Source: Geminocystis sp. NIES-3708
Lineage (GTDB): Bacteria; Cyanobacteriota; Cyanobacteriia; Cyanobacteriales; Cyanobacteriaceae
Direction: 5' to 3'
DNA: 64,000 bases
Assembly (NCBI RefSeq): GCF_001548095.1
Contig: NZ_AP014815.1
Coordinates: 3,781,656 to 3,845,655, forward strand
Shown: piece after piece, positions 1 to 8,307 of the stretch
Numbering within the stretch: position 1 is the first letter of the stretch
How the letters are laid out: every line of letters begins with the position of its first letter
Notes under the pieces: generated by a model
The model's input: the letters and a program-made list of their open reading frames with translations, nothing else
Database searches by the model: none
Told to the model about the DNA's origin: nothing
Translations under genes and position numbers: made by a program

Positions 1-2108
1 CAGGAGAATTTTTTACGACTCAAAATCAAGATTTAAACTCTTTATCGACTGAATTACTGCGTTTACAACCAGCAGAGGTGCTTTTCCCCGTTAATGCTCC
101 TGATATTAATAGTTTACTGCGTCCGGGTCAAAAATCTGAGAGTCTTCCCGACTTTCTTCCCGATTGCTTTTGTTACTCCTTGCGATCGCAAAAAGCCTTT
201 GACATCAACGAAGCCAAGCCCAGATTATTAGTAGAGTTTAAACTCAAATCCCTAGAGGGTGTAGGTTGTGAACATTTACCCTTAGCCATTCGTGCGGCAG
301 GAGGATTACTAGAATATGTACAAGATACCCAAAAGGCAAATCAAGTACCATTACAATTAATTCGCACTTATAGTATAGCCGATTATTTGGTTTTAGACAG
401 CACCACACGGCGAAACCTCGAAATCACAAGCACAGTAAGAGATAACACCTTTCATGGCTCTTTATTGTGGGCTTTGGATAGAACTTGTACAGCTATGGGA
501 GCAAGAGCTTTAAGACGATGGTTATTGCAACCCTTAATCAATAAGCTAGGGATTATTGCCCGTCAAGATACGATCGCCGAATTGATGGAAAATCTGCCTT
601 TGAGAGAAGAAATTAGGCAATTATTTAAGAGTATTTACGATTTAGAGAGGATAACGGGGAGAGTCGGTGCAGGGACAGCAAATCCCAAGGAATTACTCAA
701 TTTAGGCGATTCTTTAGCAAAATTGACCTATTTAGCAGAATTAGCGAAGGAAGGCAAATCACCCTATTTTCAAGCGTTGCAAAATGTGCCTCCTGAGTTG
801 GAAGAATTAGGGAAAAAAGTGTTAGATACCATTGTGGAGTTTCCACCCCAACACGTCAAGGAAGGAGGGATTATTCGAGATGGTGTCAATCAGCAGTTAG
901 ACGATATGCGCACATTGATTGATGGTGATAGAGAATGGTTAGCTAATCTGGAAGTGACGGAAAGGCAACGCACAGGCATTACTAATTTGAAGGTGGGTTA
1001 TAACAAAACCTTTGGTTATTATATCAGTATGCCTCGATCAAAAGCTGAATTAGCCCCAGAAAATTATCAACGCAAACAAACTTTATTGAACGAAGAAAGA
1101 TATATTACTGCTGAGTTAAAAGAAAAAGAAAATCGTATTTTAAATGCTAAAGATGACTTGGCAAAATTCGAGTATGAAATATTTGTAAATTTACGTTCTT
1201 TAGTAGCTGAAAAAACGGAAGAAATTAGAAAAGTAGCCCGAGCAATAGCGGCGATGGATGTTTTATCAGGATTAGCAGAGTTATCTGTCTATCAAGATTA
1301 TAACCGACCTGAGATTACGAACGATAGAATTATTAAAATTAAAAATGGTCGTCATCCTGTGGTAGAAAAATTATTAGGATTTGGAATGTTTGTGCCTAAT
1401 TCTAGTTATTTAGGCGATCAAAATTCACCAGATTTGATAATATTAACAGGACCAAATGCTAGTGGTAAAAGTTGTTATTTGCGTCAAGTAGGATTGATTC
1501 AATTAATGGCACAAATAGGGAGTTTTATTCCCGCCGAAAGCGCTAAATTATCTATCTGTGATCGTATATTTACGAGAGTAGGTGCAGTAGATGACATCGG
1601 TACAGGGCAATCGACTTTTATGGTAGAAATGAATGAGACGGCGAATATCTTAAACCATGCCACCGATAAATCATTAGTATTGCTTGATGAAATAGGGAGA
1701 GGTACAGCTACTTTTGACGGGCTTTCTATAGCTTGGGCTGTTGCGGAATACTTAGCGATCGAGATACAGTGTCGTACAATTTTCGCTACTCATTACCACG
1801 AATTAAACGAATTAGCCTCCATTCTTGACAACGTTGCTAACTATCAAGTCACGGTGAAGGAATTAGAGAATGACATCATATTTTTGCACGAAGTTAAAGC
1901 AGGAGGAGCTGACAAATCTTATGGTATTGAGGCGGGAAGATTGGCAGGTTTGCCAAAAGTAGTAATTAGCCGTGCGAAACAGGTAATGAGTCAAATTGAA
2001 AAACATAGTAAAATTGCGATCGGTTTACGCAAAAATATCAAAAAATTAACTCCTTCAAAGGAAGAAAATACGGAGAAAATAATGAGCCAATTAGATATTT
2101 TTGAATAG
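1..2108 (+). CDS. mutS: DNA mismatch repair protein MutS, 3' part (runs off left edge)
   Basis: MutS recognises mismatches and small loops as a clamp-like dimer and uses ATP to signal repair. The reading frame is open to the left edge (first full codon at 3, encoding GEFFTT...), so the GTG at 78 is not the start and the N-terminal mismatch-binding domain with its Phe-x-Glu wedge lies outside the window. Visible are the connector, lever and clamp domains, then the ABC-type ATPase with Walker A GPNASGKS (about 1450-1473), the STFMVEM signature region and Walker B LLDEIGRGT (about 1680-1706), followed by TIFATHYHEL. The extreme C-terminus reads QLDIF, a match to the QLxLF-type sliding-clamp-binding motif. 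Family assignment is certain; MutS1 rather than MutS2 is supported by the domain order and the lack of a Smr domain. Confidence 0.97.
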   Translation, partial: GEFFTTQNQDLNSLSTELLRLQPAEVLFPVNAPDINSLLRPGQKSESLPDFLPDCFCYSLRSQKAFDINEAKPRLLVEFKLKSLEGVGCEHLPLAIRAAGGLLEYVQDTQKANQVPLQLIRTYSIADYLVLDSTTRRNLEITSTVRDNTFHGSLLWALDRTCTAMGARALRRWLLQPLINKLGIIARQDTIAELMENLPLREEIRQLFKSIYDLERITGRVGAGTANPKELLNLGDSLAKLTYLAELAKEGKSPYFQALQNVPPELEELGKKVLDTIVEFPPQHVKEGGIIRDGVNQQLDDMRTLIDGDREWLANLEVTERQRTGITNLKVGYNKTFGYYISMPRSKAELAPENYQRKQTLLNEERYITAELKEKENRILNAKDDLAKFEYEIFVNLRSLVAEKTEEIRKVARAIAAMDVLSGLAELSVYQDYNRPEITNDRIIKIKNGRHPVVEKLLGFGMFVPNSSYLGDQNSPDLIILTGPNASGKSCYLRQVGLIQLMAQIGSFIPAESAKLSICDRIFTRVGAVDDIGTGQSTFMVEMNETANILNHATDKSLVLLDEIGRGTATFDGLSIAWAVAEYLAIEIQCRTIFATHYHELNELASILDNVANYQVTVKELENDIIFLHEVKAGGADKSYGIEAGRLAGLPKVVISRAKQVMSQIEKHSKIAIGLRKNIKKLTPSKEENTEKIMSQLDIFE

Positions 2109-2195
2109 TTTATAGTTTGCCCTTTACGGCATAATCAATGAAACGAAATATCTTTAAATATTTTATTATTAATTAAAATTTAGGAGTATAATAAA

Positions 2196-2738
2196 ATGAA
2201 TAATTTTGGTCAATCAATTATCATATTAAATCGAAGAAAAAAACAAGTATTGGAGGAATTAGAAGAAGCCCAATTTAAGTTGTTAATGTGGTCAAAAAGA
2301 GTCAAATCATCTAAAGAGAATAACCGACTTGATTTATTAAAAGAGGCTTCTTTTCAAGAAAATGTCTATATAAATCAAGTTAAAAGTTTGGAGTCTCAAC
2401 TTAGTCAACTTTCAGCAGAAATTGATAAATATAAAAAAAGACAATCAGATTTAGCTTTATCTGCTTTTCAGAAAATGGAAGAAAAAATGCTAGAAATAAA
2501 ACAAACAGAAGATAAAAATTTAGAAAATGATTGGTCTAATGGTGATTTTATAACAGAAAAACAATTAGATATTGATGGAGAAATAAAGTTAATTAAAAAT
2601 TATTTACAAAAAGCTATCAATGCTGTGGAAATATTAGAATTTAAAGTATTAGAATTCAAAAATAATAATAATAGTTTGAATAACATAAGTATAGACGATG
2701 AAATAGATCTATTAAAAAGACAATTAAGAGGTGATTAA
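2196..2738 (+). CDS. Coiled-coil protein related to the TIGR04376-like protein at 5346-5906
   Basis: 180 residues, almost entirely charged helix with heptad-like spacing and no signal peptide or membrane segment, so a cytoplasmic coiled-coil protein of unknown role. A strong AGGAG lies about 8 nt before the ATG at 2196. The stretch WSKRVKSSKENNRLDLLKEA (residues ~32-51) resembles WHKRIEKAKTAGRLDLATEA in the minus-strand protein 3 kb downstream, and both end in a short acidic/basic helix, so I infer they are paralogues; this shape is also loosely PspA-like. It follows mutS by 87 nt on the same strand. Function unknown. Confidence 0.75.
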   Translation: MNNFGQSIIILNRRKKQVLEELEEAQFKLLMWSKRVKSSKENNRLDLLKEASFQENVYINQVKSLESQLSQLSAEIDKYKKRQSDLALSAFQKMEEKMLEIKQTEDKNLENDWSNGDFITEKQLDIDGEIKLIKNYLQKAINAVEILEFKVLEFKNNNNSLNNISIDDEIDLLKRQLRGD

Positions 2739-2777
2739 TAATACTAATGAAATTAGTAACACTAAAATTATTTTTAA

Positions 2778-2903
2778 TATTATATCACTCTCGAATTAAA
2801 TAAAAAAGATGAAATAATAGGATTAGAAATTATCAAGGCAAGTAGTTTTATTCGAGATTCAATTTTAGAGTCTTCTCAAGCTAAATTATTACAAATTTTA
2901 TAA
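2778..2903 (+). pseudogene. Remnant of a DUF2283-like small protein
   Basis: An open stretch with no start codon, directly preceded in frame by TAA (2775-2777), encodes a 41-residue tail ending at TAA 2901-2903. Its core, KKDEIIGLEIIKASSFI, looks like the DUF2283 C-terminal consensus (D-x-G-x-I-V-G-I-E-I-x-x-A-S). DUF2283 proteins are about 60-70 residues and often neighbour toxin-antitoxin genes, so the first third is missing here. I read it as a gene relic; the assignment rests on one short motif. Confidence 0.4.
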
Positions 2904-2934
2904 TCAAAAATAATAAATAATAGGAGATAAAAAC

Positions 2935-3018
2935 ATGAATACTTTAGAGTCAATTACAAAAGCTATAATTCCCTTATTTTTAGGAAATAAAAAGCAGTTA
3001 TTAGAAGTATTAGATTAG
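2935..3018 (+). CDS. Possible 27-residue ORF with a good ribosome-binding site
   Basis: ATG at 2935 is preceded by AGGAGAT about 6-10 nt upstream and the frame runs to TAG at 3016-3018. The product begins MNTLESITKAII and has no recognisable domain. It follows the DUF2283-like relic closely, so it may be the truncated start of a second gene whose body has been lost rather than a real micropeptide. Confidence 0.2.
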   Translation: MNTLESITKAIIPLFLGNKKQLLEVLD

Positions 3019-3032
3019 ACGTAAAAAATTAA

Positions 3033-3779
3033 TTATTCATAATCTAAAATTACTTTCATCCATTCAGGAGGGCGTGGAATAGGGTTATTAAGACGATCGA
3101 ACATTAATAATCCAATTAAATGAACTGTTAAACTATAAATAAGATTATTAGTCAAAACCACAATCACGACTAATGCTTGAATCATTATAGGGGTAGGTTC
3201 GGCTAAAATACCTAATTTTAAGAAGATCCAGTCTGCTAAATTAGTAATTTGACTAATAACATATACCCATAAATCTTCTCCTAAAAGAATCGAAAATAAC
3301 CAAAAACGAAAGAAAAAACCAAAACAACCGATAACACTAGCCATGAAAATCGATAAATACCAATTTGCACCATTACGCCATAATGCACCTAGTTGTATGC
3401 CCATTAAACCGTAGGGGATAATATAAACAATACTACGAGGAGGACCCATTAAAATGCCTAATAATAAACCACAAACTATGGTAGTAATAATTGATGCTCT
3501 TTTACCTCGCCGTAAGTAAATTAAAGCAATAGGTAGGGGAAAAAGCATTTTTAAAAAAGGACCTAAGCGAAAATAATAGTCTATTAACCAAATTAAACTA
3601 GCCGTACTGGCTAAAAAAGCACTTTCGACTAGGGCAATAGTGGCAGGTTTAAATTTATAGGATTTTAGTTTAGGAGGAGGAGAATAATTTTCTGGATAAT
3701 TGTCGTTAGTAAGATGATCACTTTCTTCATCTATCCAATTACAGTCATCTTCCGTGAAATCATGGTTAGAATTAGTCAA
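3033..3779 (-). CDS. DUF2232-type polytopic membrane protein
   Basis: 248 residues. An acidic cytoplasmic N-terminus of about 45 residues is followed by roughly six hydrophobic segments: around residues 48-65, 75-90, 95-115, 120-140 and 145-170, then a last pair at 198-230. The protein ends in a short polar tail. The PLPIALIYLRRGKRAS and GPPRSIVYIIPYGLMG segments are typical of the cyanobacterial DUF2232 (YybS-like) family, a putative small-molecule transporter or S-component-like fold. Substrate unknown. It stands alone on the minus strand, and its 3' end faces the mutS side. Confidence 0.75.
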   Translation of the reverse strand: MTNSNHDFTEDDCNWIDEESDHLTNDNYPENYSPPPKLKSYKFKPATIALVESAFLASTASLIWLIDYYFRLGPFLKMLFPLPIALIYLRRGKRASIITTIVCGLLLGILMGPPRSIVYIIPYGLMGIQLGALWRNGANWYLSIFMASVIGCFGFFFRFWLFSILLGEDLWVYVISQITNLADWIFLKLGILAEPTPIMIQALVVIVVLTNNLIYSLTVHLIGLLMFDRLNNPIPRPPEWMKVILDYE

Positions 3780-3891
3780 TGGTTTTTTTATAATTACTGT
3801 TATTACTTTGCCTGTTGAGTATTTTCAATGAAAAATTATAGCTCTAATTAGCAACATCAAATTTAATTGTTAATTGTTAATCACTAAATTA

Positions 3892-4488
3892 TTAATTCTT
3901 AACTACAGAAACGGGAATACCTAAAGAGACTAAATTGAAAAGCTCTTTAATATCTTTATTTTTCATTCTAACGCAACCATGGGATACCGCTTGACCAATC
4001 AAATGTTCACCTGGAGTACCATGAAAACCGATAAAGTCTTTGCCATTTGTCCAGAAGCCAATCCAACGTTCTCCTAACGGACCATTCGGACTAGGGGGAA
4101 CAACTTTTCCTGTCCAAGGATTTTGCCATGAGGGATTTTCTACCATTTGAATAATCTCAAATTCTCCCACTGGGGTTTCCCATCCTTTTTTTCCGACTGC
4201 CACGGGAAAACTAGCGATTAATTTGTCTTGTTCATAAACTTGAACTTGTTTTAAGCCTAATCTTAATACTAATTTCATACTCATAGTTTCTTCAGGACTA
4301 TAAAGATATAGATTAGAATTTTTGAGATTAGGAACACTAGGCATTTCTATCTGTAATAAATCTTCTTTTATATCAGAAAAAGATTCAGAACTATGACTAG
4401 GGGAAACATTAGTAAGAAGAAAACCTAATGTCACTAAAGAAAGAAAAAAATTTTTACCCAAACAACCATTCACAGAATCAGATTTCAT
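3892..4488 (-). CDS. L,D-transpeptidase (YkuD domain), exported
   Basis: 198 residues. Residues ~10-32 form an N-terminal signal sequence (LSLVTLGFLLTNVSPSHSSE). The YkuD catalytic domain occupies about residues 70-197 and contains the signature HGCVRMKNKDIKEL, with His and the nucleophile Cys in SHGCVRM, and upstream HGTPG. YkuD enzymes cross-link peptidoglycan stems through a cysteine acyl-enzyme or attach proteins to the wall, and act in the periplasm. Length and motif order are normal. It sits 112 nt from the DUF2232 gene on the same strand, but no functional link is evident. Confidence 0.93.
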   Translation of the reverse strand: MKSDSVNGCLGKNFFLSLVTLGFLLTNVSPSHSSESFSDIKEDLLQIEMPSVPNLKNSNLYLYSPEETMSMKLVLRLGLKQVQVYEQDKLIASFPVAVGKKGWETPVGEFEIIQMVENPSWQNPWTGKVVPPSPNGPLGERWIGFWTNGKDFIGFHGTPGEHLIGQAVSHGCVRMKNKDIKELFNLVSLGIPVSVVKN

Positions 4489-4593
4489 TTGTTGTCACTC
4501 CACAGATCCAATCGATAGGGCAACAAACTAAGACACTATAGATTTTGATAGTGGCAAAGTCTGTTACTTGATAAATTTTATTCTATCGAAAAA

Positions 4594-5166
4594 TTACCAT
4601 AATCCTCTAATGGGTTGATTATATTGTTCAACTTGGGGTTGAGGTGTGTATGTCGATTCAGTTTGAACACGAGGAGGAATAGCAGTAGTAGTGCTACGAG
4701 AAGAATTTAGCTCTGCCCAAATAGCAGCAGTACGTTCATTTAAAGAAGCAGATGTTTCTCCTAATCGTTTGTAACCATATTTAGATTGGAGGATGGAAAT
4801 CCACTCAGAATGAGAACTATCGACTAAATAGTATCCACCATCAGCGTTTTTACCGACTAAAACATCAGAGCCGGGGGTAAAAGTACCACTGGCATGAAAA
4901 ACTCCTCCATCTTCAACTCTGATAAATACAATATCTCCACTTCTGGCGATAACTCGACCTAAAACATTATCACCCCATTCAATTTGAGGATCACCCATAT
5001 AAGTATCATGACCTCTTAATTGACTAAGAAGAAGTGATTGAGAATTAAATGTTGATTCTTTACTTTGTGCTTCTAATTGAAAGGCTTGAGCAGGTTTGAT
5101 GGAACTTGCACCAAGACATAATCCTAAACCAATAATGGTTAAAGATGAAAGATTTTTAAAATTCAT
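4594..5166 (-). CDS. Secreted protein of unknown function
   Basis: 190 residues. Residues 1-28 are a clear signal peptide ending KPAQA-F. The mature part has a compact segment at about 50-135 (GRVIARSGDIVFIRVEDGG, then VLVGKNADGGYYLVDSS) that looks beta-rich, followed by a proline/glutamine-rich low-complexity tail ending in PIRGLW. I do not recognise the family; the central piece resembles a small beta-barrel reporter domain seen in exported cyanobacterial proteins, but this is only an impression. It lies just upstream of the L,D-transpeptidase on the same strand (105 nt gap), so envelope co-function is possible. Confidence 0.7.
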   Translation of the reverse strand: MNFKNLSSLTIIGLGLCLGASSIKPAQAFQLEAQSKESTFNSQSLLLSQLRGHDTYMGDPQIEWGDNVLGRVIARSGDIVFIRVEDGGVFHASGTFTPGSDVLVGKNADGGYYLVDSSHSEWISILQSKYGYKRLGETSASLNERTAAIWAELNSSRSTTTAIPPRVQTESTYTPQPQVEQYNQPIRGLW

Positions 5167-5345
5167 GAGCTACCTTCGCTATTAAATTCATTATCTATAT
5201 AATGGTTTATTCTTTAAATGATACTAATTTTTTTTAGAGAAATACTTTTTTTTTGTAAAAATTAACAGTTATATTGATCACTAAGAAAATTAAAGTAATT
5301 TGAAAGATTAAGTAACAAAAAATTGATAATTGTTAATTTTTATGT

Positions 5346-5906
5346 TCATTTTAAATTGTTTTTCATTTCTTGTAATTCTTGTTCTATTTCCCACTGATGA
5401 AATTTAGTTTCTAAATCATCTGTAGAATTATAGGATGAGGATGAAGATTGATTATTCTGAGTGTGTGAGTAGTCAGTATTTTGTTCTTTTGCTTTTAATT
5501 GAGCTATTTTTAAATTTACTTCTTGTTGTTTTGTTTCTAAAGAAATTAATAATTGTTTATTTTTAACTATTTTTTGTTTATTTTGTTCCATTTTTTGCCA
5601 CAGTAAGTTACCTTGATTTAACAATAACGATTGTCTATTTTCTGCTTCTGTAGCTAAATCTAATCGCCCAGCAGTTTTTGCTTTTTCAATGCGTTTATGC
5701 CAAGTTTGTATTTCTTTTCCTAGATTTAAAATATCATTTTCTATTTTTTTAAGTTCTAATTCTAAGCTAGAAATTAATCTAGTAGTATCTTGCTTTTGAG
5801 TGTTTAATTCTTGGGCAATAATTGTTAAATTTAAGTGTGGATTACTTTGTAAAAATTCTTCTAGGCGAGATTCTAAAAAATTACTAAAATCTTCAAATAT
5901 ACCCAT
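5346..5906 (-). CDS. TIGR04376-like conserved cyanobacterial coiled-coil protein
   Basis: 186 residues. The start MGIFEDFSNFLESRLEEFLQ followed by NPHLNL is typical of the TIGR04376 family. Residues ~35-140 are a long two-part coiled coil carrying WHKRIEKAKTAGRLDLATEA. A Ser/Asn-rich linker follows, then a conserved C-terminal helix (DLETKFHQWEIEQELQEMK). The length is usual for the family, whose function is not known; the architecture is reminiscent of PspA-type membrane-associated helical proteins. The plus-strand protein at 2196-2738 shares the W-x-K-R...RLDL core. Confidence 0.8.
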   Translation of the reverse strand: MGIFEDFSNFLESRLEEFLQSNPHLNLTIIAQELNTQKQDTTRLISSLELELKKIENDILNLGKEIQTWHKRIEKAKTAGRLDLATEAENRQSLLLNQGNLLWQKMEQNKQKIVKNKQLLISLETKQQEVNLKIAQLKAKEQNTDYSHTQNNQSSSSSYNSTDDLETKFHQWEIEQELQEMKNNLK

Positions 5907-5951
5907 AATATTAATAGTTAAATAAAATTACCATAAATGTTGATCATATCT

Positions 5952-6785
5952 CTAAAATGTCTCTCCTACTCTTAAATAAACCGATTGATTTTGACGAGTA
6001 ATTACGGCTTGTGTACCATTTAACCCCATTAACACCCATCCAGTTGTACCAATTTCATTACCAATAGGTACTTTTTCTGTTAAATTATTGATATTAAATA
6101 AAGCAACACTACCACTATTTCCTAATTCGACAATACCAATTAAGGTGTAATTATAATTAGTTTGTATTTGAGTTTTTTGAGGGATAGTTGCAACTGGTGG
6201 GATTTGATTATTATTCTGAGTATTAACATTTAAAGTGTTGATGGTAGGCACTTTAGTTAATTTGCTGACAGATGACGTTGGCTTTGAAGCGATGGGAGGA
6301 GGAGGAGGATTAATGCTGGAAGCATTTATAGGATTTGAAAGTGTAGGTGTTGGAGGAGATAATTTTGGTTGAGGGGGTTGAGAAATTGGTAAAGGTAATA
6401 CTGATGGTGGTGGTGGTAAAAAATTGCTACTGGAAATGTCTGTATTTGGTAGAGGGGGGATGTTTAAAGCATTTGTAGCGATATCTGTATTAGTGGGCGG
6501 TTGAGGGAATGAAGAAATAGGGTTTTTTAGCTGATTTATTTTAATGTTTGATGGAACTAAATTTGTGTTATTAATGGGTGTAGATGTGTCGTTGTTTATC
6601 TCCGAATTTTGAGGATAATTATTCTGAGATTTTTGATTAGGATTAACTATATTTGATGATGATGAGATAATTTTTTGGTGTTTCCAAAACCATCCTAATA
6701 CTATCATTAGATAAATGGTAGCAATCACAAATAATAATTTATCAAGATTATTTTTAAAACCAATTTTACTTTTAAAATTATTCAT
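5952..6785 (-). CDS. Single-pass proline-rich protein with GspC/PilP-like C-terminal domain
   Basis: 277 residues. A transmembrane helix at ~17-33 (LLFVIATIYLMIVLGWFW) is followed by a periplasmic linker of ~170 residues very rich in Pro, Asn and Ser, with runs such as PLPNTDISSSNFLPPPPSV. The C-terminal ~65 residues (YTLIGIVELGNSGSVALFNI ... VPIGNEIGTTGWVLMGL ... VYLRVGETF) have the rhythm of GspC/PilP homology-region domains: a short barrel with a repeated G-x-x-I/V pattern that docks on a secretin. I infer a secretin-associated or pilus-assembly role. No pil genes are adjacent, and the domain call is by pattern only. The next gene downstream on this strand is the TIGR04376-like protein, 45 nt away. 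Confidence 0.6.
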   Translation of the reverse strand: MNNFKSKIGFKNNLDKLLFVIATIYLMIVLGWFWKHQKIISSSSNIVNPNQKSQNNYPQNSEINNDTSTPINNTNLVPSNIKINQLKNPISSFPQPPTNTDIATNALNIPPLPNTDISSSNFLPPPPSVLPLPISQPPQPKLSPPTPTLSNPINASSINPPPPPIASKPTSSVSKLTKVPTINTLNVNTQNNNQIPPVATIPQKTQIQTNYNYTLIGIVELGNSGSVALFNINNLTEKVPIGNEIGTTGWVLMGLNGTQAVITRQNQSVYLRVGETF

Positions 6786-6935
6786 AGCCTTTAATATTGA
6801 ACCATTAAATTTAAGTGTAGCAATTTCATTTTATTCAGTATCTTAACAAATTTTTAAAGTTTATTTTTATCTATTTTATATCTCTATCCTTTACGATTAA
6901 TTATGTTTATCAATGATTTGCAAAGATAACAAATA

Positions 6936-8216
6936 CTATTGTATTTTTGCAGGTAACGTAAAATAGAATGTTGAACCTTTATTAATTTCTGATTCACACA
7001 AAATAAAGCCTTGATGACGATCAATAATACGTTTCACGATAGATAATCCGATACCTGTGCCTTCAATCTCATGACTATTGATTAAACGTTTAAAAGGAGA
7101 AAAAATATCTTGGGCGTACTCCATTTCAAATCCAATGCCATTATCTGTAATAAAATATACTGATGCTGAATTATTTTCCTCTTTTATTTTTTGTAATGAT
7201 AGATGAGGATATTGTGTTAAAAATAAATTTTCATGATTCTCTAAATATTCCCATGAGATTTGACTGATTTTAATGCAGGGATTTTCTCTTTGGTAGCTAT
7301 ATTTAAAAGCATTATCTAATAAATTTTCTAAGGCAATTCTTAAAAATCTTGGATCTCCAAAACCAGTAATATTATCTTCAATAATAACATTTACATTTGC
7401 ATATTTACTATTATATTTTAGTTTTTCTATGATTTCTTTAATAATATCATTTAGATTAATAAATTGAATAAATAATTGATCATTACCTATTTGAGATAAA
7501 ACTATTAAATCATTAATAATTTGATTCATTCTTTGCCCAGCTTCTTGAATCATGTCTAAAAATCTTTGATCTTTTTTATCTAAAATATTTATACATCTAT
7601 CTTTTAATAATGTACTTGCAGAAAAAATTATGGTTAAAGGATTTCTTAAGTCATGAGAAACGGTATAATTAAATGCTTGTAAATCCTGATTAATTAATTC
7701 TAATTGCTGAGTTTTTTCTGATAAAATTTTATTAATTTCTTCTAAATGTAATTCTGCTTGTTTTCTGATTTGAATTTCTTTTTCTAAATTTTTTGTTTGT
7801 TGTTTAATTTTTAATTGAGTTTCAATTCTAGCTAATACTTCTTCTTCATGAAAAGGTTTAGTAATATAGTCAACACCACCAACTTTAAAGGCAGTTACTT
7901 TATCAAAAGTTGAATCTAATGCACTTAAAAAAATTATAGGAATATTTTTAGTTAACTGATTTTCTTTAATTTTTGCACAAATTTCATAACCATTAAGATT
8001 AGGCATTTTTACATCTAATAAGATTAATTCTGGAGTAAAACTTGTTAAACTTTTTAAAGCTAAATTTCCACTGCGACAGACTCTGACATCATAATTTTTT
8101 GATTCTAGTAAATTTGCTAATAAACTTAAATTTTCAGGTAAATCATCAACTACTAAGATCGTATCTTTCTTTTTCTTATTTTCATCAATATCATGGGAAT
8201 ATGTCATTTTTTTCAT
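6936..8216 (-). CDS. Response-regulator/sensor histidine kinase hybrid (REC-coiled coil-HisKA-HATPase)
   Basis: 426 residues. An N-terminal receiver domain (~18-135) has the acidic pair in ILVVDD, the phospho-acceptor Asp in LILLDVKMPNLNG and Lys in ITKPF. A coiled-coil linker leads to HisKA with H-box VSHDLRNPLTI (~185-195), then HATPase_c with the N-box (ENLLDNAFKY), G1 (DNGIGF) and G2 (GTGIGLSIVKR) boxes. It is soluble, with no sensory or membrane domain, so its receiver probably takes phosphate from another kinase. The likely donor is the multi-PAS kinase encoded 91 nt upstream on the same strand, suggesting a phosphorelay pair. Start ATG at 8216 lacks an obvious Shine-Dalgarno; the ATG three codons later is an alternative. 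Confidence 0.92.
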   Translation of the reverse strand: MKKMTYSHDIDENKKKKDTILVVDDLPENLSLLANLLESKNYDVRVCRSGNLALKSLTSFTPELILLDVKMPNLNGYEICAKIKENQLTKNIPIIFLSALDSTFDKVTAFKVGGVDYITKPFHEEEVLARIETQLKIKQQTKNLEKEIQIRKQAELHLEEINKILSEKTQQLELINQDLQAFNYTVSHDLRNPLTIIFSASTLLKDRCINILDKKDQRFLDMIQEAGQRMNQIINDLIVLSQIGNDQLFIQFINLNDIIKEIIEKLKYNSKYANVNVIIEDNITGFGDPRFLRIALENLLDNAFKYSYQRENPCIKISQISWEYLENHENLFLTQYPHLSLQKIKEENNSASVYFITDNGIGFEMEYAQDIFSPFKRLINSHEIEGTGIGLSIVKRIIDRHQGFILCESEINKGSTFYFTLPAKIQ

Positions 8217-8307
8217 TTGAGTAAGATATAAGAATTAACAATAAAATTCACTTAAAAACTGTTGAGATTTGTTATTCTAATTTTGAAAAAAATTTTTTTG
8301 ATACTTT

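Noticed and set aside
78-80. GTG as the mutS start
   Set aside because: The frame is open to the left edge with typical MutS residues (GEFFTT..., LLRLQPAE), so the gene begins outside the window.
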